From the NCBI RefSeq assembly GCF_001509795.1, contig NZ_LLZN01000052.1:1-64000 (forward strand): a stretch of DNA of 64,000 nt, written 5' to 3'. Below, piece after piece: positions 36,016 to 45,005 of this stretch. Each line of letters opens with the position of its first letter. The first letter of the stretch is position 1. A program made the translations under genes and the position numbers. The notes below the pieces were generated by a model that ran no database searches, was not told where the DNA came from, and saw nothing but the letters and a program-made list of their open reading frames with translations. The DNA comes from Streptomyces sp. NRRL WC-3605 (GTDB lineage Bacteria; Actinomycetota; Actinomycetes; Streptomycetales; Streptomycetaceae).

Positions 36016-36957
36016 TCAGCGCCCCTCCGTCCCCACCCCACACTCGAATACCGTGGCATCTTTCTGACGGGCCGTGACACGGACGCCGTCGCCGTCCGGA
36101 CCCGCCGCCTCGGTCCGCTCCATCCAGACGGGCAGGTCGAGTTCGGCGTACCGGTGGAAGAGGCAGGAGAAGGAGACCGGGGTCCGTCCGCCGCTCACGG
36201 GGTCGGCGGCGAGGACCTGACAGGCGGCCTCCAGCAGGAGCATCCCGGGGACGTGGTCGAGGGGATGATCGAAGAAAACAGCATGCCCGGTATCGACGCG
36301 CAGCTGCCGGCGGCCTGGAGCGGTGGCCGGGGCCAGGACGACGTCGGCGGCCGAGGCGCGGCCCACGGCGTCGGGCGGCAGGCCCGGCGGGAGGGGGAGG
36401 ACGGGCACGGTGGCGGCGGAACGGCCGCCGCGCAGCCGCCGGTAGACGGCCTCGCTCGTCCAGGTCGCCGCCACCCGTGCGGTCGCCACGCTCGTGGAGC
36501 CGAGCAGCACGTCGGCCGCGTAGCGGAATCCGGCGGGCCGGCCGCCGCGGAGTGTGACGTCGGTGACGGTGACGCGCAGGAGGGGTTCGGCGGGCGCGGG
36601 GCCGACGGTGAGGAGGTCGGGCCGGATGCCGATGCCCAACTCGCGCAGCACGAAGTGGTGTCCGAGCGGGACGTCGTAGGCGGTGTGGGCGAGCAGGGTG
36701 CCGGCCTGGCGGACGGTCTCCGCGACGAGCAGCGGCTGGTAGGCCGACCGGTCGGGCGAGACCAGCAGCTGGTGGGTGCGCGGCCACTCGGCGAAGACGT
36801 CGAAGGAGTCGGCACCGGTCGCGACCGCCCCCGTGAGAAACGTTTCGGCTACGGAAGCCCGGTGGACGAGCTGCCGGGGTACCGTGGCCGTCATTCCGTC
36901 GGGCGCCGTGGGGAGTCCGGCGAGCGGGGTCGTGGCGAGTGGCCGCGAAGGTGGCAT
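36016..36957 (-). CDS. afsA: AfsA-family gamma-butyrolactone synthase
   Basis: A 313-residue protein with two hot-dog repeats typical of A-factor synthases, which condense a beta-ketoacyl-ACP with dihydroxyacetone phosphate. The first repeat holds QLVHRASVAETFLTG, PLLVAETVRQAGTLLAH and GHHFVLRELG. The second holds the hallmark FFDHPLDHVPGMLLLEAACQ and FHRYAELDLPVW. Residues usually conserved in both hot-dog folds are present. The start may be the ATG at 36957 or 36894 (homology begins near the second). It is divergent from a receptor gene with an ARE between them. No BprA-type reductase is present in the window, so the remaining steps would use enzymes elsewhere. Confidence 0.92.
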   Translation of the reverse strand: MPPSRPLATTPLAGLPTAPDGMTATVPRQLVHRASVAETFLTGAVATGADSFDVFAEWPRTHQLLVSPDRSAYQPLLVAETVRQAGTLLAHTAYDVPLGHHFVLRELGIGIRPDLLTVGPAPAEPLLRVTVTDVTLRGGRPAGFRYAADVLLGSTSVATARVAATWTSEAVYRRLRGGRSAATVPVLPLPPGLPPDAVGRASAADVVLAPATAPGRRQLRVDTGHAVFFDHPLDHVPGMLLLEAACQVLAADPVSGGRTPVSFSCLFHRYAELDLPVWMERTEAAGPDGDGVRVTARQKDATVFECGVGTEGR

Positions 36958-37032
36958 GTCCCCTCCTTGGGTCCCCCTGTGTGTGCCCGTACGGTGCGCT
37001 GAACAGGCGGCGAGGTGCCCGTGCCGCGAGCG

Positions 37033-37062
37033 TTAGAGTACGAGGCGACCGGTTTGTTTTCA
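37033..37062. promoter_or_regulatory. ARE-like operator between the AfsA and receptor genes
   Basis: The right half ACCGGTTTGTTTT (37048-37060) matches the strongest half-site of GBL-receptor AREs. The left part (AGAGTACGAGG, 37035-37045) is weaker but resembles BarA-type AREs. It sits in the 191-base divergent spacer, 89 bases from the receptor start and about 75 from the synthase start, so one site could repress both. Confidence 0.7.
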
Positions 37063-37148
37063 ATGCGGCCGCGGGTCGCTCGTCCGTGCCCCACCGCTCC
37101 GGCGCACGCGGGGCGCACAGGCCGACTCGCGGTGATGAAGGGGCTGTT

Positions 37149-37886
37149 ATGGCGAGGCAGGAGCGCGCCATCAGAACGCGGCAGGTGATCCTGGAGGCGG
37201 CCGGGGCGGTCTTCGACGAGCACGGGTACGCCGCCACGACCATCTCGATGGTCCTGGACCGCGCCGCGGTGACCAAGGGCGCCCTGTACTTCCACTTCCC
37301 CTCCAAGGAGTCGCTCGCGCAGGCCGTGCTGGACGAGCAGATCGCGTTCGGGACGGTGCCCCCGCAGCCCTGCAAGCTGCAGGAAGTCGTCGACATGACC
37401 TTCGTGTTCGGGCAGCGGCTGCGGCACAACGCGCTGCTCAAGGGGAGCGTGCGGCTCGCCGTGGACCAGAGCGCGCCGTCCGGAGTCGACCACTCCGGGG
37501 CGTTCCGGCAGTGGGCGGACCTGCTGGTCGTCGTACTGGAACAGGCGCTGGCGCAGGGTGAGTTGCTGCCCACCGTGCGGCCGAGGCAGACGGTGGAGCT
37601 GCTGGTCGGCTCGTTCGCCGGCATCCAGCTGATGTCCCGGGCGCTGACCGGCCGGGAGGATCTGGCGGAGCGCATCTCGCAGTTGTGGGGACATCTGCTG
37701 CCGGGCATCGCGGTGCCGGGCCTCCTCACCGGTATCGACCGGGAGCCGGACCGCGGACTGCGGGTGCTCGCCGCCCTCGACGCGACGGACGCGACTGACG
37801 CGACGGACGCGCCGGAGGCGCCGGAGGCGCCGGCCTCCGGCGTGGGCACGCCTGACACGGACCGTGATCGCATCGGACCGGAGTGA
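37149..37886 (+). CDS. ArpA/ScbR-type gamma-butyrolactone receptor
   Basis: A 245-residue TetR-family repressor. The N-terminal HTH (ILEAAGAVFDEHGYAATT, VTKGALYFHFPSKESLAQ) matches GBL receptors. The conserved ligand-pocket Trp is present (FRQWADLLVV, residue 122), unlike in the CprB-like protein. The family length is about 215-235; the extra tail (about 30 residues) is a low-complexity run of ATD and APE repeats. The ATG follows AAGGGG by 6 bases. It is divergent from the AfsA-type synthase, the classical synthase/receptor pair arrangement, and ends at a strong terminator. Confidence 0.93.
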   Translation: MARQERAIRTRQVILEAAGAVFDEHGYAATTISMVLDRAAVTKGALYFHFPSKESLAQAVLDEQIAFGTVPPQPCKLQEVVDMTFVFGQRLRHNALLKGSVRLAVDQSAPSGVDHSGAFRQWADLLVVVLEQALAQGELLPTVRPRQTVELLVGSFAGIQLMSRALTGREDLAERISQLWGHLLPGIAVPGLLTGIDREPDRGLRVLAALDATDATDATDAPEAPEAPASGVGTPDTDRDRIGPE

Positions 37887-37922
37887 CGGTTTCCGGGCGG
37901 GGCGCCCGGCGGTGAAAAGGAC

Positions 37923-37963
37923 GGCGGGCCGGCCGATGCCCCATCCGCATCGGCCGGCCCGCC
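37923..37963. terminator. Perfect 17-base stem-loop after the receptor gene
   Basis: Arms 37923-37939 and 37947-37963 are perfectly complementary around CCCATCC. It separates the receptor gene from the convergent subtilase gene and should act in both directions. Confidence 0.85.
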
Positions 37964-38005
37964 CGCTCATGGCGTCCCTCGGGGGGACGTCCGGTCACCG
38001 TCGGC

Positions 38006-39811
38006 TCAGAAGGTCAGGCTCCAGCCGTTGAGCCGGCCCGTGTCCTGCGCGGCCGTGTCACGGACCCGCAGCTTCCAGGTGCCGTCGGCGGTCTCGGTGG
38101 ACGCGTTCACCGTGTAGGTCGCCTTGACGTCGTCCGCGGAGTCCGAGCCGCTAGAGGACTTCAGGCGGTACGTCGAACCGTCCGGGGCGACCAGGTCGAC
38201 GACCAGGTCGCCGCGGTAGGTGTGGGTGATGTCCACGGCGACCCGCAGGGCCGAGGGGGCGTTGCCGCCGCGGCCGGACACCGTGATCGGGGACTCGACC
38301 GCGGAACCGGCGTCCGGGATGGACAGCGCGGTGGTGCTGGTGAAGGTGGTGCCCCCCGTGGAGCCGCCGGAGCCGCTCACCGCCTGCACCGTCTTCGCCG
38401 CGTCCGCGAGACCGGCGCCGCAGCCGCCGGAGCAGGTGCCGGGCAGCGTGCGGGCGTTGGCCTTGATCGCGGACTCGATCTGCGCCGGGGTCAACGACGC
38501 GTTCGCCGACTTCATCAGGGCGGCGAGGCCCGCGATGTGCGGGGCGGCCATGCTGGTGCCCTGGTAGTAGGCGTAGTTCTCGGTGGACGGGCCCTTGGTG
38601 CCGGAGTTCAGCGTGGACAGGATGCCGTTCGAGGTCACCGAGTCGGTCTCGCCGCCGGGTGCGGCGACGTCGACGACCGTGCCGTAGTTGGAGTAGTAGG
38701 AGCGGTTGCCCTGCCGGTCGGTGGCGGCCACGCTGACGACGTTGGCGCAGGAGGCCGGCGAGTAGTTCGAGGCGTTGGCGTTGCTGTTGCCCGCGGCGAC
38801 GACGACCGTGGTGCCGCGGCCGACGGCGGCGTTGATCGCGCTCTGCGTCGCGGTGGTGCAGGAACCGCCGCCGCCCAGGCTCATGTTGATGACCTTGGCG
38901 ACGTTCGTGTTGGCCGGGACACCGGAGACCGTGCCGCCGGACGCCCAGGTGATCGCGTCGATGATGTCGGAGTCGTAGCCGCCGCACTTGCCGAGGACGC
39001 GCAGCGGGGAGACCTTGGCGCCGTGCGCGATGCCAGCGACGCCCTTGCCGTTGCCGGTGACGGCGGCGATCGTGCCGGCGACGTGGGTGCCGTGCCAGGA
39101 GGAGCCGTACGCCGGGTCGCCGGACTGGCACTCGTCGGCGGCGGTCCAGTCGCCCGGGTCGGACGGGTCGCTGTCCCGGCCGTTGCCGTCGTTGGCGACC
39201 GTGGCGTCGGAGATGAAGTCGTAGCCGGGCACGATGTTCGCCGCGAGGTCGGAGTGCGCGACGTAGCCGGTGTCGATGACGGCCACGGTCACGCCGGTGC
39301 CGGTGGCGACGTCCCAGGCGCCCGGCACCCGCATGCCCGCGGTCGTCTCGAACAGGTCCCACTGCTTGGCGTACTCGGTGTCGTTCGGCGTGGCCTGCGG
39401 CTTGTTCAGCCGGTCCGGTACGACGTAGGCGACCTGGGGGTCGGCCCGGTACGCGGAGACGACGTCGGCGACGTCCTTCGTGGTGGCGTCGCCGCCGAGG
39501 CCGACGAGGGCGGCGCCGGAGCCGAGGCGGCGCTCGAAGTCGAGGCTCTCGCCCGCCGTGTCGCCCTTGGCGGCGGCGTCGGCCCGGGCGGCCTTGTTCG
39601 ACGTGGCCTCGGCGGCACCGGACTTGTAGCCGACGATCAGACGCTCGGCCGGGGTACCGGGTGCGGCCTCGGTCCGGGCCGTGGGGACGGCGGTGGGGGC
39701 GTGGGGTGCGGGTTCCTGGGCGGCGGCGACGGTGGTGGCGGCCGTGAGGAGGGTCGCGGAGACCGCGGCGACGGATATCAGCTTCCGTCTGAGGGACGCA
39801 GAGGTGCGCAA
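38006..39811 (-). CDS. Secreted subtilisin-like serine protease (S8) with P-domain
   Basis: A 601-residue secreted protease. A signal peptide (LRRKLISVAAVSATLLTAATTVAAA) is followed by an I9-type propeptide (ERLIVGYKSG to VVPDRLNKP, to about residue 130). The catalytic domain shows AVIDTGY (Asp), HGTHVAGT (His), MSLGGGGSC, and GTSMAAPH (Ser). A C-terminal proprotein-convertase P-domain follows (ITHTYRGDLVVDLVAPDGS to LNGWSLTF). TTG at 39811 is the likely start, 7 bases after GAAAGG; upstream in-frame sequence is repeat-rich and non-coding in character. An SSI-type inhibitor encoded at 23626 is a plausible ligand. Confidence 0.9.
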   Translation of the reverse strand: MRTSASLRRKLISVAAVSATLLTAATTVAAAQEPAPHAPTAVPTARTEAAPGTPAERLIVGYKSGAAEATSNKAARADAAAKGDTAGESLDFERRLGSGAALVGLGGDATTKDVADVVSAYRADPQVAYVVPDRLNKPQATPNDTEYAKQWDLFETTAGMRVPGAWDVATGTGVTVAVIDTGYVAHSDLAANIVPGYDFISDATVANDGNGRDSDPSDPGDWTAADECQSGDPAYGSSWHGTHVAGTIAAVTGNGKGVAGIAHGAKVSPLRVLGKCGGYDSDIIDAITWASGGTVSGVPANTNVAKVINMSLGGGGSCTTATQSAINAAVGRGTTVVVAAGNSNANASNYSPASCANVVSVAATDRQGNRSYYSNYGTVVDVAAPGGETDSVTSNGILSTLNSGTKGPSTENYAYYQGTSMAAPHIAGLAALMKSANASLTPAQIESAIKANARTLPGTCSGGCGAGLADAAKTVQAVSGSGGSTGGTTFTSTTALSIPDAGSAVESPITVSGRGGNAPSALRVAVDITHTYRGDLVVDLVAPDGSTYRLKSSSGSDSADDVKATYTVNASTETADGTWKLRVRDTAAQDTGRLNGWSLTF

Positions 39812-40262
39812 GGGAGTGCCTTTCGTGGCCGGCCGTACTCCGGGCAGCGCGGAGCGGCGGTCGAATCGCTTCGTCGTCGAAGCGGCGGGGGGTACGCAGG
39901 AAGGCGTGGCTGGGGGGGGGACACGTCGAAGGCGTGGCTTGGGGGACGCGTCGAAGGCGTGAGTGGGTGGGGGTGGTGCGACGTGCGGTGGGGGCGGTGC
40001 GACGTGCGGGGCGCGGCGGCCGGCCTGGCGCGAGCTGGGCCCCTGCGGGGTGACCTGTGGGCCAGCTGTGGTCGAACGATAGGCAAAGAGAAGGTCATCG
40101 GAATACAGGGGAAACCCTCGACCAGGCCGGAAACCCACCCTCGATGTCCGGTACCCGACCGGTAATGGCGGGCTTTGCCCCGGCTCGTCGGGCGCTGAAC
40201 ACGCCGGGCCGGATTCCCGTACTGCACAAGGACCGTTGCCGTCGGCCGAGGAGTCGTTCCGG
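39812..40262. repeat. Repeat-bearing spacer between the divergent subtilase and LPMO genes
   Basis: This 451-base region has three imperfect 25-base units around TCGAAGGCGTGGCTTGGGGG (about 39898-39985), then two exact 14-base copies GGTGCGACGTGCGG (39975-39988 and 39996-40009, period 21). The rest should hold the promoters of both secreted-enzyme genes. I see no small gene and no riboswitch-like conserved core. Confidence 0.6.
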
Positions 40263-41237
40263 ATGTCCCGGATGCCCTGGATCAGTTCGCATCGCGCCGC
40301 TCTCGCGGCCGCCGTCGCCGTGCCGCCGCTGCTCACGGTGTGGGCGGCGGGGCCCGCTCAGGCGCACGGGGCGCCGACCGATCCGGTGAGCCGGGTGTAC
40401 GCCTGCTCTCCCGAGGGCGGTGCCGCCGCCCGGTCGGCGGCGTGCCGGGCGGCCGTCGCGGCCAACGGGGCACCCTTCACGGCCTGGGACAACCTGCGGA
40501 TCGCGAACGTGAACGGACGGGACCGGCAGGTCGTGCCCGACGGCGGACTGTGCAGCGGAGGGCTGCCCGCCTACCGGGGCCTCGACCTCGCGCGGTCCGA
40601 CTGGCCGTCGACCCGGCTGACCCCCGGCGCCACCCTGACGATGCGGTACTCCTCGACGATCCCGCACACCGGCACGTTCCAGCTCTACCTCACCAAGGCC
40701 GGCTACGACCCGTCGCGACCGCTGACCTGGTCGGATCTGCCGGACCGCCCGTTCGCCTCGATCAAGGACCCGGCACTGACGAACGGGGCGTACCGGATCA
40801 CGGCGAAGCTGCCCTCCGACCGCTCGGGCCGCCATGTGCTGTACACGGTGTGGCGCAACACCAGTACGCCGGACACCTACTACTCGTGCTCCGACGTGGT
40901 GTTCCCGGCCGCGGCGGGAGGCGGTGGCGGCGCGGGCACGGCGACGGGCGGCGCGGGGTCGGGGCGGAGCACGCAGCGCGCCCCGGGCAGCGCGAAGCCC
41001 ACGAAGAGGGCAACCTCCTCGGCCTCGCCCACGGCCTCCGCCACCGGGGCCGCCGGGGCCGCCGGGAAGGCCGCCTCGGGCGCCCCGCGCGCCGCCGAGG
41101 CCCCCGCCGGTACACCGGTGGCGTCCACCGGCACGTCCGGTTCGGGGGCCTCGGCGCCGCTGGTCGCGGGCGGCGCCGCCGCGGTGCTGCTGCTCACCGG
41201 CGGCGCCGCACTGGCCCTGCGTCTGCGCCGCAGGTGA
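40263..41237 (+). CDS. Membrane-anchored lytic polysaccharide monooxygenase (AA10)
   Basis: A 324-residue AA10 LPMO. The signal peptide ends AGPAQA, exposing His as the mature first residue (HGAPTDPVSRVYAC), the N-terminal half of the copper histidine brace. The second brace His is in SSTIPHTGTFQLYL. The catalytic domain ends near residue 220 (YYSCSDVVF). It is followed by a long Ala/Gly/Ser/Thr linker and a C-terminal transmembrane helix with basic tail (VAGGAAAVLLLTGGAALALRLRRR), so it is tethered to the cell surface rather than released. The ATG at 40263 has GAGGAG upstream. It cleaves chitin or cellulose, or has a cell-surface role. Confidence 0.9.
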   Translation: MSRMPWISSHRAALAAAVAVPPLLTVWAAGPAQAHGAPTDPVSRVYACSPEGGAAARSAACRAAVAANGAPFTAWDNLRIANVNGRDRQVVPDGGLCSGGLPAYRGLDLARSDWPSTRLTPGATLTMRYSSTIPHTGTFQLYLTKAGYDPSRPLTWSDLPDRPFASIKDPALTNGAYRITAKLPSDRSGRHVLYTVWRNTSTPDTYYSCSDVVFPAAAGGGGGAGTATGGAGSGRSTQRAPGSAKPTKRATSSASPTASATGAAGAAGKAASGAPRAAEAPAGTPVASTGTSGSGASAPLVAGGAAAVLLLTGGAALALRLRRR

Positions 41238-41255
41238 ACTGCGGTCTGCTGGAGC

Positions 41256-42514
<1,259 letters not shown>

Positions 42515-43174
42515 ATGGCCTCGTCCTCCGACGTCACCTCGTCCTCCGGTGACACCCCCGAGCAGCCGGAAAGCGGTTCCGTGCGCCGCGGGCGCGTCCG
42601 GGCCCGCCGGGCCGCCGTGATGGCGGTGCCCGCCACCCTGGTCGCCGCCGGCCTCGCGGTGCTCACCGCCGAGGGGGCGCTGGGTGTGCAGTTCGCCATC
42701 TCCGGCATGCCGTTCACGGTCACGGCGACGGAGCTGAACGGCACCGGCTTCGAGCAGTTCGGCGGTCTCGACGAGATGGCCCCGGGCAGCCCCAACGAGG
42801 GCGACACCGGCGGCCAGGTCCTGATCGTCACCTCCGCCATCAAGAACGCCACCCTCACCAAGCTCTGCCAGAGCGTCGACCTCGGCGGCACGAACCTGCT
42901 CATCACCGCGGGCAGCGGCGCCGAGAAGGTGACCGCCAGCGATCTGACCACCGACTCCACGGAGCTGTCCGGCGACGCCGCGTTCAACAACATCGAGATC
43001 GGCAACGACGCGAGCACCCTGACCAAGGCCGGGGTGAAGGGTCCCATCGGCGTCTTCAGCCAGCAGGCCGACACGGTGCGGATCGCGAACCTGCGGCAGA
43101 CCAACTACGCCACCACCGCGGGTGTGTTCAAGCTGCCCGGACTGAAGCTGCGGTTCAGCGGCTCGGGGTGCTGA
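42515..43174 (+). CDS. DUF6230 family membrane-associated protein
   Basis: A 219-residue protein with a basic N-terminus and one hydrophobic segment (AAVMAVPATLVAAGLAVLTAEGALG, about residues 35-60). An extracytoplasmic domain of about 160 residues follows (FAISGMPFTVTATELNGTGFEQF, then LTKLCQSVDLGG). I recognise the DUF6230 type, which is common in Streptomyces and of unknown function. It ends in GSGC. The ATG at 42515 follows GGGAG. Its stop overlaps the DUF6114 start (TGATG), and the pairing of these two families is a conserved Streptomyces arrangement. Confidence 0.85.
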   Translation: MASSSDVTSSSGDTPEQPESGSVRRGRVRARRAAVMAVPATLVAAGLAVLTAEGALGVQFAISGMPFTVTATELNGTGFEQFGGLDEMAPGSPNEGDTGGQVLIVTSAIKNATLTKLCQSVDLGGTNLLITAGSGAEKVTASDLTTDSTELSGDAAFNNIEIGNDASTLTKAGVKGPIGVFSQQADTVRIANLRQTNYATTAGVFKLPGLKLRFSGSGC

Positions 43175-43584
43175 TGGACGGGGCCGCGGGCAAGCGGGCC
43201 GCCTTCCGCCGGTGGCGGTATGGCCGGCCCTTCTGGGGCGGGCTGCTGCTGGCGTTCGGCGGGGCCTGGATCCTGCTCACCATGAAGGCCTCGCTGAAGG
43301 TCGTCCTGCACATCGGCATGCAGGGGCTGGCCGGGTACCTGCTGCCCGTGCTGATGGTGCTGCTGGGTCTGCTGACCCTGTTCAACCCCGCACAGAGGCT
43401 CTTCTACTCGATCACCGGGGTCCTGGTCTCCCTGGGGACCTGGCTCACCTCCAACCTCGGCGGGTTCCTGGTCGGGCTGCTTCTCGGGGTGGTCGGCAGC
43501 TGCCTGGTGTTCGGCTGGCTGCCGGACCAGGAGCCGCGCGGGAGCCGGCGGGAACGCCGGCGCGCCCCCGTGGAGGCGGGCTGA
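43174..43584 (+). CDS. DUF6114 family integral membrane protein
   Basis: A 136-residue protein with four hydrophobic segments (FWGGLLLAFGGAWILL, VVLHIGMQGLAGYLLPVLMVLLGLLTLF, LFYSITGVLVSLGTWL, GGFLVGLLLGVVGSCLVFGWL) and an Arg-rich cytoplasmic tail. It is translationally coupled to the DUF6230 gene, so the two products probably form a membrane complex. Function unknown. Confidence 0.85.
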   Translation: MDGAAGKRAAFRRWRYGRPFWGGLLLAFGGAWILLTMKASLKVVLHIGMQGLAGYLLPVLMVLLGLLTLFNPAQRLFYSITGVLVSLGTWLTSNLGGFLVGLLLGVVGSCLVFGWLPDQEPRGSRRERRRAPVEAG

Positions 43585-43590
43585 GCGCAC

Positions 43591-43630
43591 GCGGGCACGC
43601 CGGGAGGGCCGCGGGTCCGGGCGTGCCCGC
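43591..43630 (+). terminator. Stem-loop after the DUF6114 gene
   Basis: GCGGGCACGCC (43591-43601) pairs perfectly with GGCGTGCCCGC (43620-43630) across an 18-base loop, 6 bases after the stop codon. Confidence 0.6.
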
Positions 43631-43820
43631 ACGGGCGGTTCATCACGATGTGGCGGCGGCGGCTCACCCCGTGTGGTGACGCACTTGACTACCGGTGGCC
43701 GCACGCGATTGGCTCCGCCCGAGCGGGAGTTCAGCGGGCCGGCGGACCCGAGCCGTGCGACGCCGGTCGTGCTCCCGTCCGTTCCTCCTGCTCGGCCGCA
43801 CAGCGAGGTGCCGCACCACC

Positions 43821-44816
43821 ATGAACACCCCACGCCCGTCGTCCGCCTCCCGTCGGGTCGCGATATGGACGGCCACCGTCTGTCTGGTCCTGGCCGGGTG
43901 CTCCGGCGGCGGGACCGGCGACGATGACACCACGGTCGCGGCGGGCGGGCCCGCCGGGCCGAGGATCGCCCTGATCACCCACGGCGGGGAGGGCGACGCC
44001 TTCTGGGACCTGGTGCGCAGGGGCGCCGAGGCGGCCGCCGCGAAGGACGGCGTCGCGCTGACGTACGCCAGTGACGCCGACCCGGCCGGACAGGCCGCCC
44101 TGATGCGGGACGTGGTCCGGCAGCGGGTCGACGGCATCGCGGTGACCCTGGCGAAACCGGGGGCGATGGGCCGGGCCGTCGCCGAGGCGCGGGCGGCCGG
44201 AATCCCGGTCGTCGGCCTCAACTCCGGCATCGACACCTGGCGTTCGGCCGGCCTGTTCGGCTTCTTCGGCCAGGACGAGAGCGTCGCGGGCCGGGCCGTC
44301 GGCGACCGGCTGGACGAGCTGGGGGCGCGGCACGCCCTGTGCGTCGTCCACGAGCGCGGCAACGTGTCCCTGGAGGCCCGCTGCGCGGGCGTGAAGAAGG
44401 CGTTCGGCGGGGAGAGCGAGAACCTGTACGTCGACGGAACCGACCTGGACGCCGTCACCGCGGCCGTCGCGGCCCGGCTCGGCCAGGACCCGACCATCGA
44501 CGAAGTCGTCGCCAACGGAGCCCAGTTCGCGCTGGCCGCGGTGCGCTCGGCGCGGGACGCCCGCAGCAGGGCGCGGGTCGCGACCTTCGACCTCAGCGAG
44601 GACCTCGTGCCGGCGATCCGGTCCGGCGACGTGCGCTTCGCCGTGGACCAGCAGCCCTATCTGCAGGGCTATCTCGCCGTCGACGCGCTGTGGCTGTACC
44701 GGGCCAACGGCAACACCCTCGGCGGCGGGGAGAAACCGGTGCTCACCGGTCCGGCCTTCGTCACCAGGAAGAACGTGGCCGCGGTCGCCCGGTTCGCCGG
44801 CGCCGGGACCCGGTGA
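43821..44816 (+). CDS. Orphan sugar-binding lipoprotein (ribose/LacI-type periplasmic fold)
   Basis: A 331-residue lipoprotein with lipobox LVLAGC (about residues 21-26). The body follows the type I periplasmic binding fold: IALITHGGEGDAFWDLVRRGAE, DGIAVTLAKPGAMG, AGIPVVGLNSGID, and VDQQPYLQGYLAVDAL near the C-terminus. These are the sugar/autoinducer-binding landmarks. No permease or ATPase is adjacent. The next gene, 189 bases on, is a conservon sensor kinase, so it could deliver a ligand signal to that sensor rather than serve transport. That idea is inference. Confidence 0.83.
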   Translation: MNTPRPSSASRRVAIWTATVCLVLAGCSGGGTGDDDTTVAAGGPAGPRIALITHGGEGDAFWDLVRRGAEAAAAKDGVALTYASDADPAGQAALMRDVVRQRVDGIAVTLAKPGAMGRAVAEARAAGIPVVGLNSGIDTWRSAGLFGFFGQDESVAGRAVGDRLDELGARHALCVVHERGNVSLEARCAGVKKAFGGESENLYVDGTDLDAVTAAVAARLGQDPTIDEVVANGAQFALAAVRSARDARSRARVATFDLSEDLVPAIRSGDVRFAVDQQPYLQGYLAVDALWLYRANGNTLGGGEKPVLTGPAFVTRKNVAAVARFAGAGTR

Positions 44817-45005
44817 ACCGGACACTTCGCGCGGTGGTGCCAAAGTTTCGTCACGCGTGACACGGACGGTCACATGTGCGGATAGCATCCTGCGCACCCC
44901 CCGCGCCGTACCGGCCGCGCCGTCACCCCCGGCGCCGGTCCCCGTACGGCCCACCCACCCCCGCGCTGCCCGCCTCCACCCAACGCTGAACGCCCAAGGA
45001 CGACG
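44817..45005 (+). promoter_or_regulatory. Upstream region of the first conservon
   Basis: It contains the perfect palindrome TCACGCGTGA (44851-44860) and a TAGCAT hexamer (44883-44888) that could be a -10. No clear -35 is seen. Candidate promoter/operator. Confidence 0.35.

Noticed and set aside
39812..40262. Riboswitch (c-di-AMP type) upstream of secreted-enzyme genes
   Set aside because: No conserved ydaO-type core bases are visible in the spacer on either strand.
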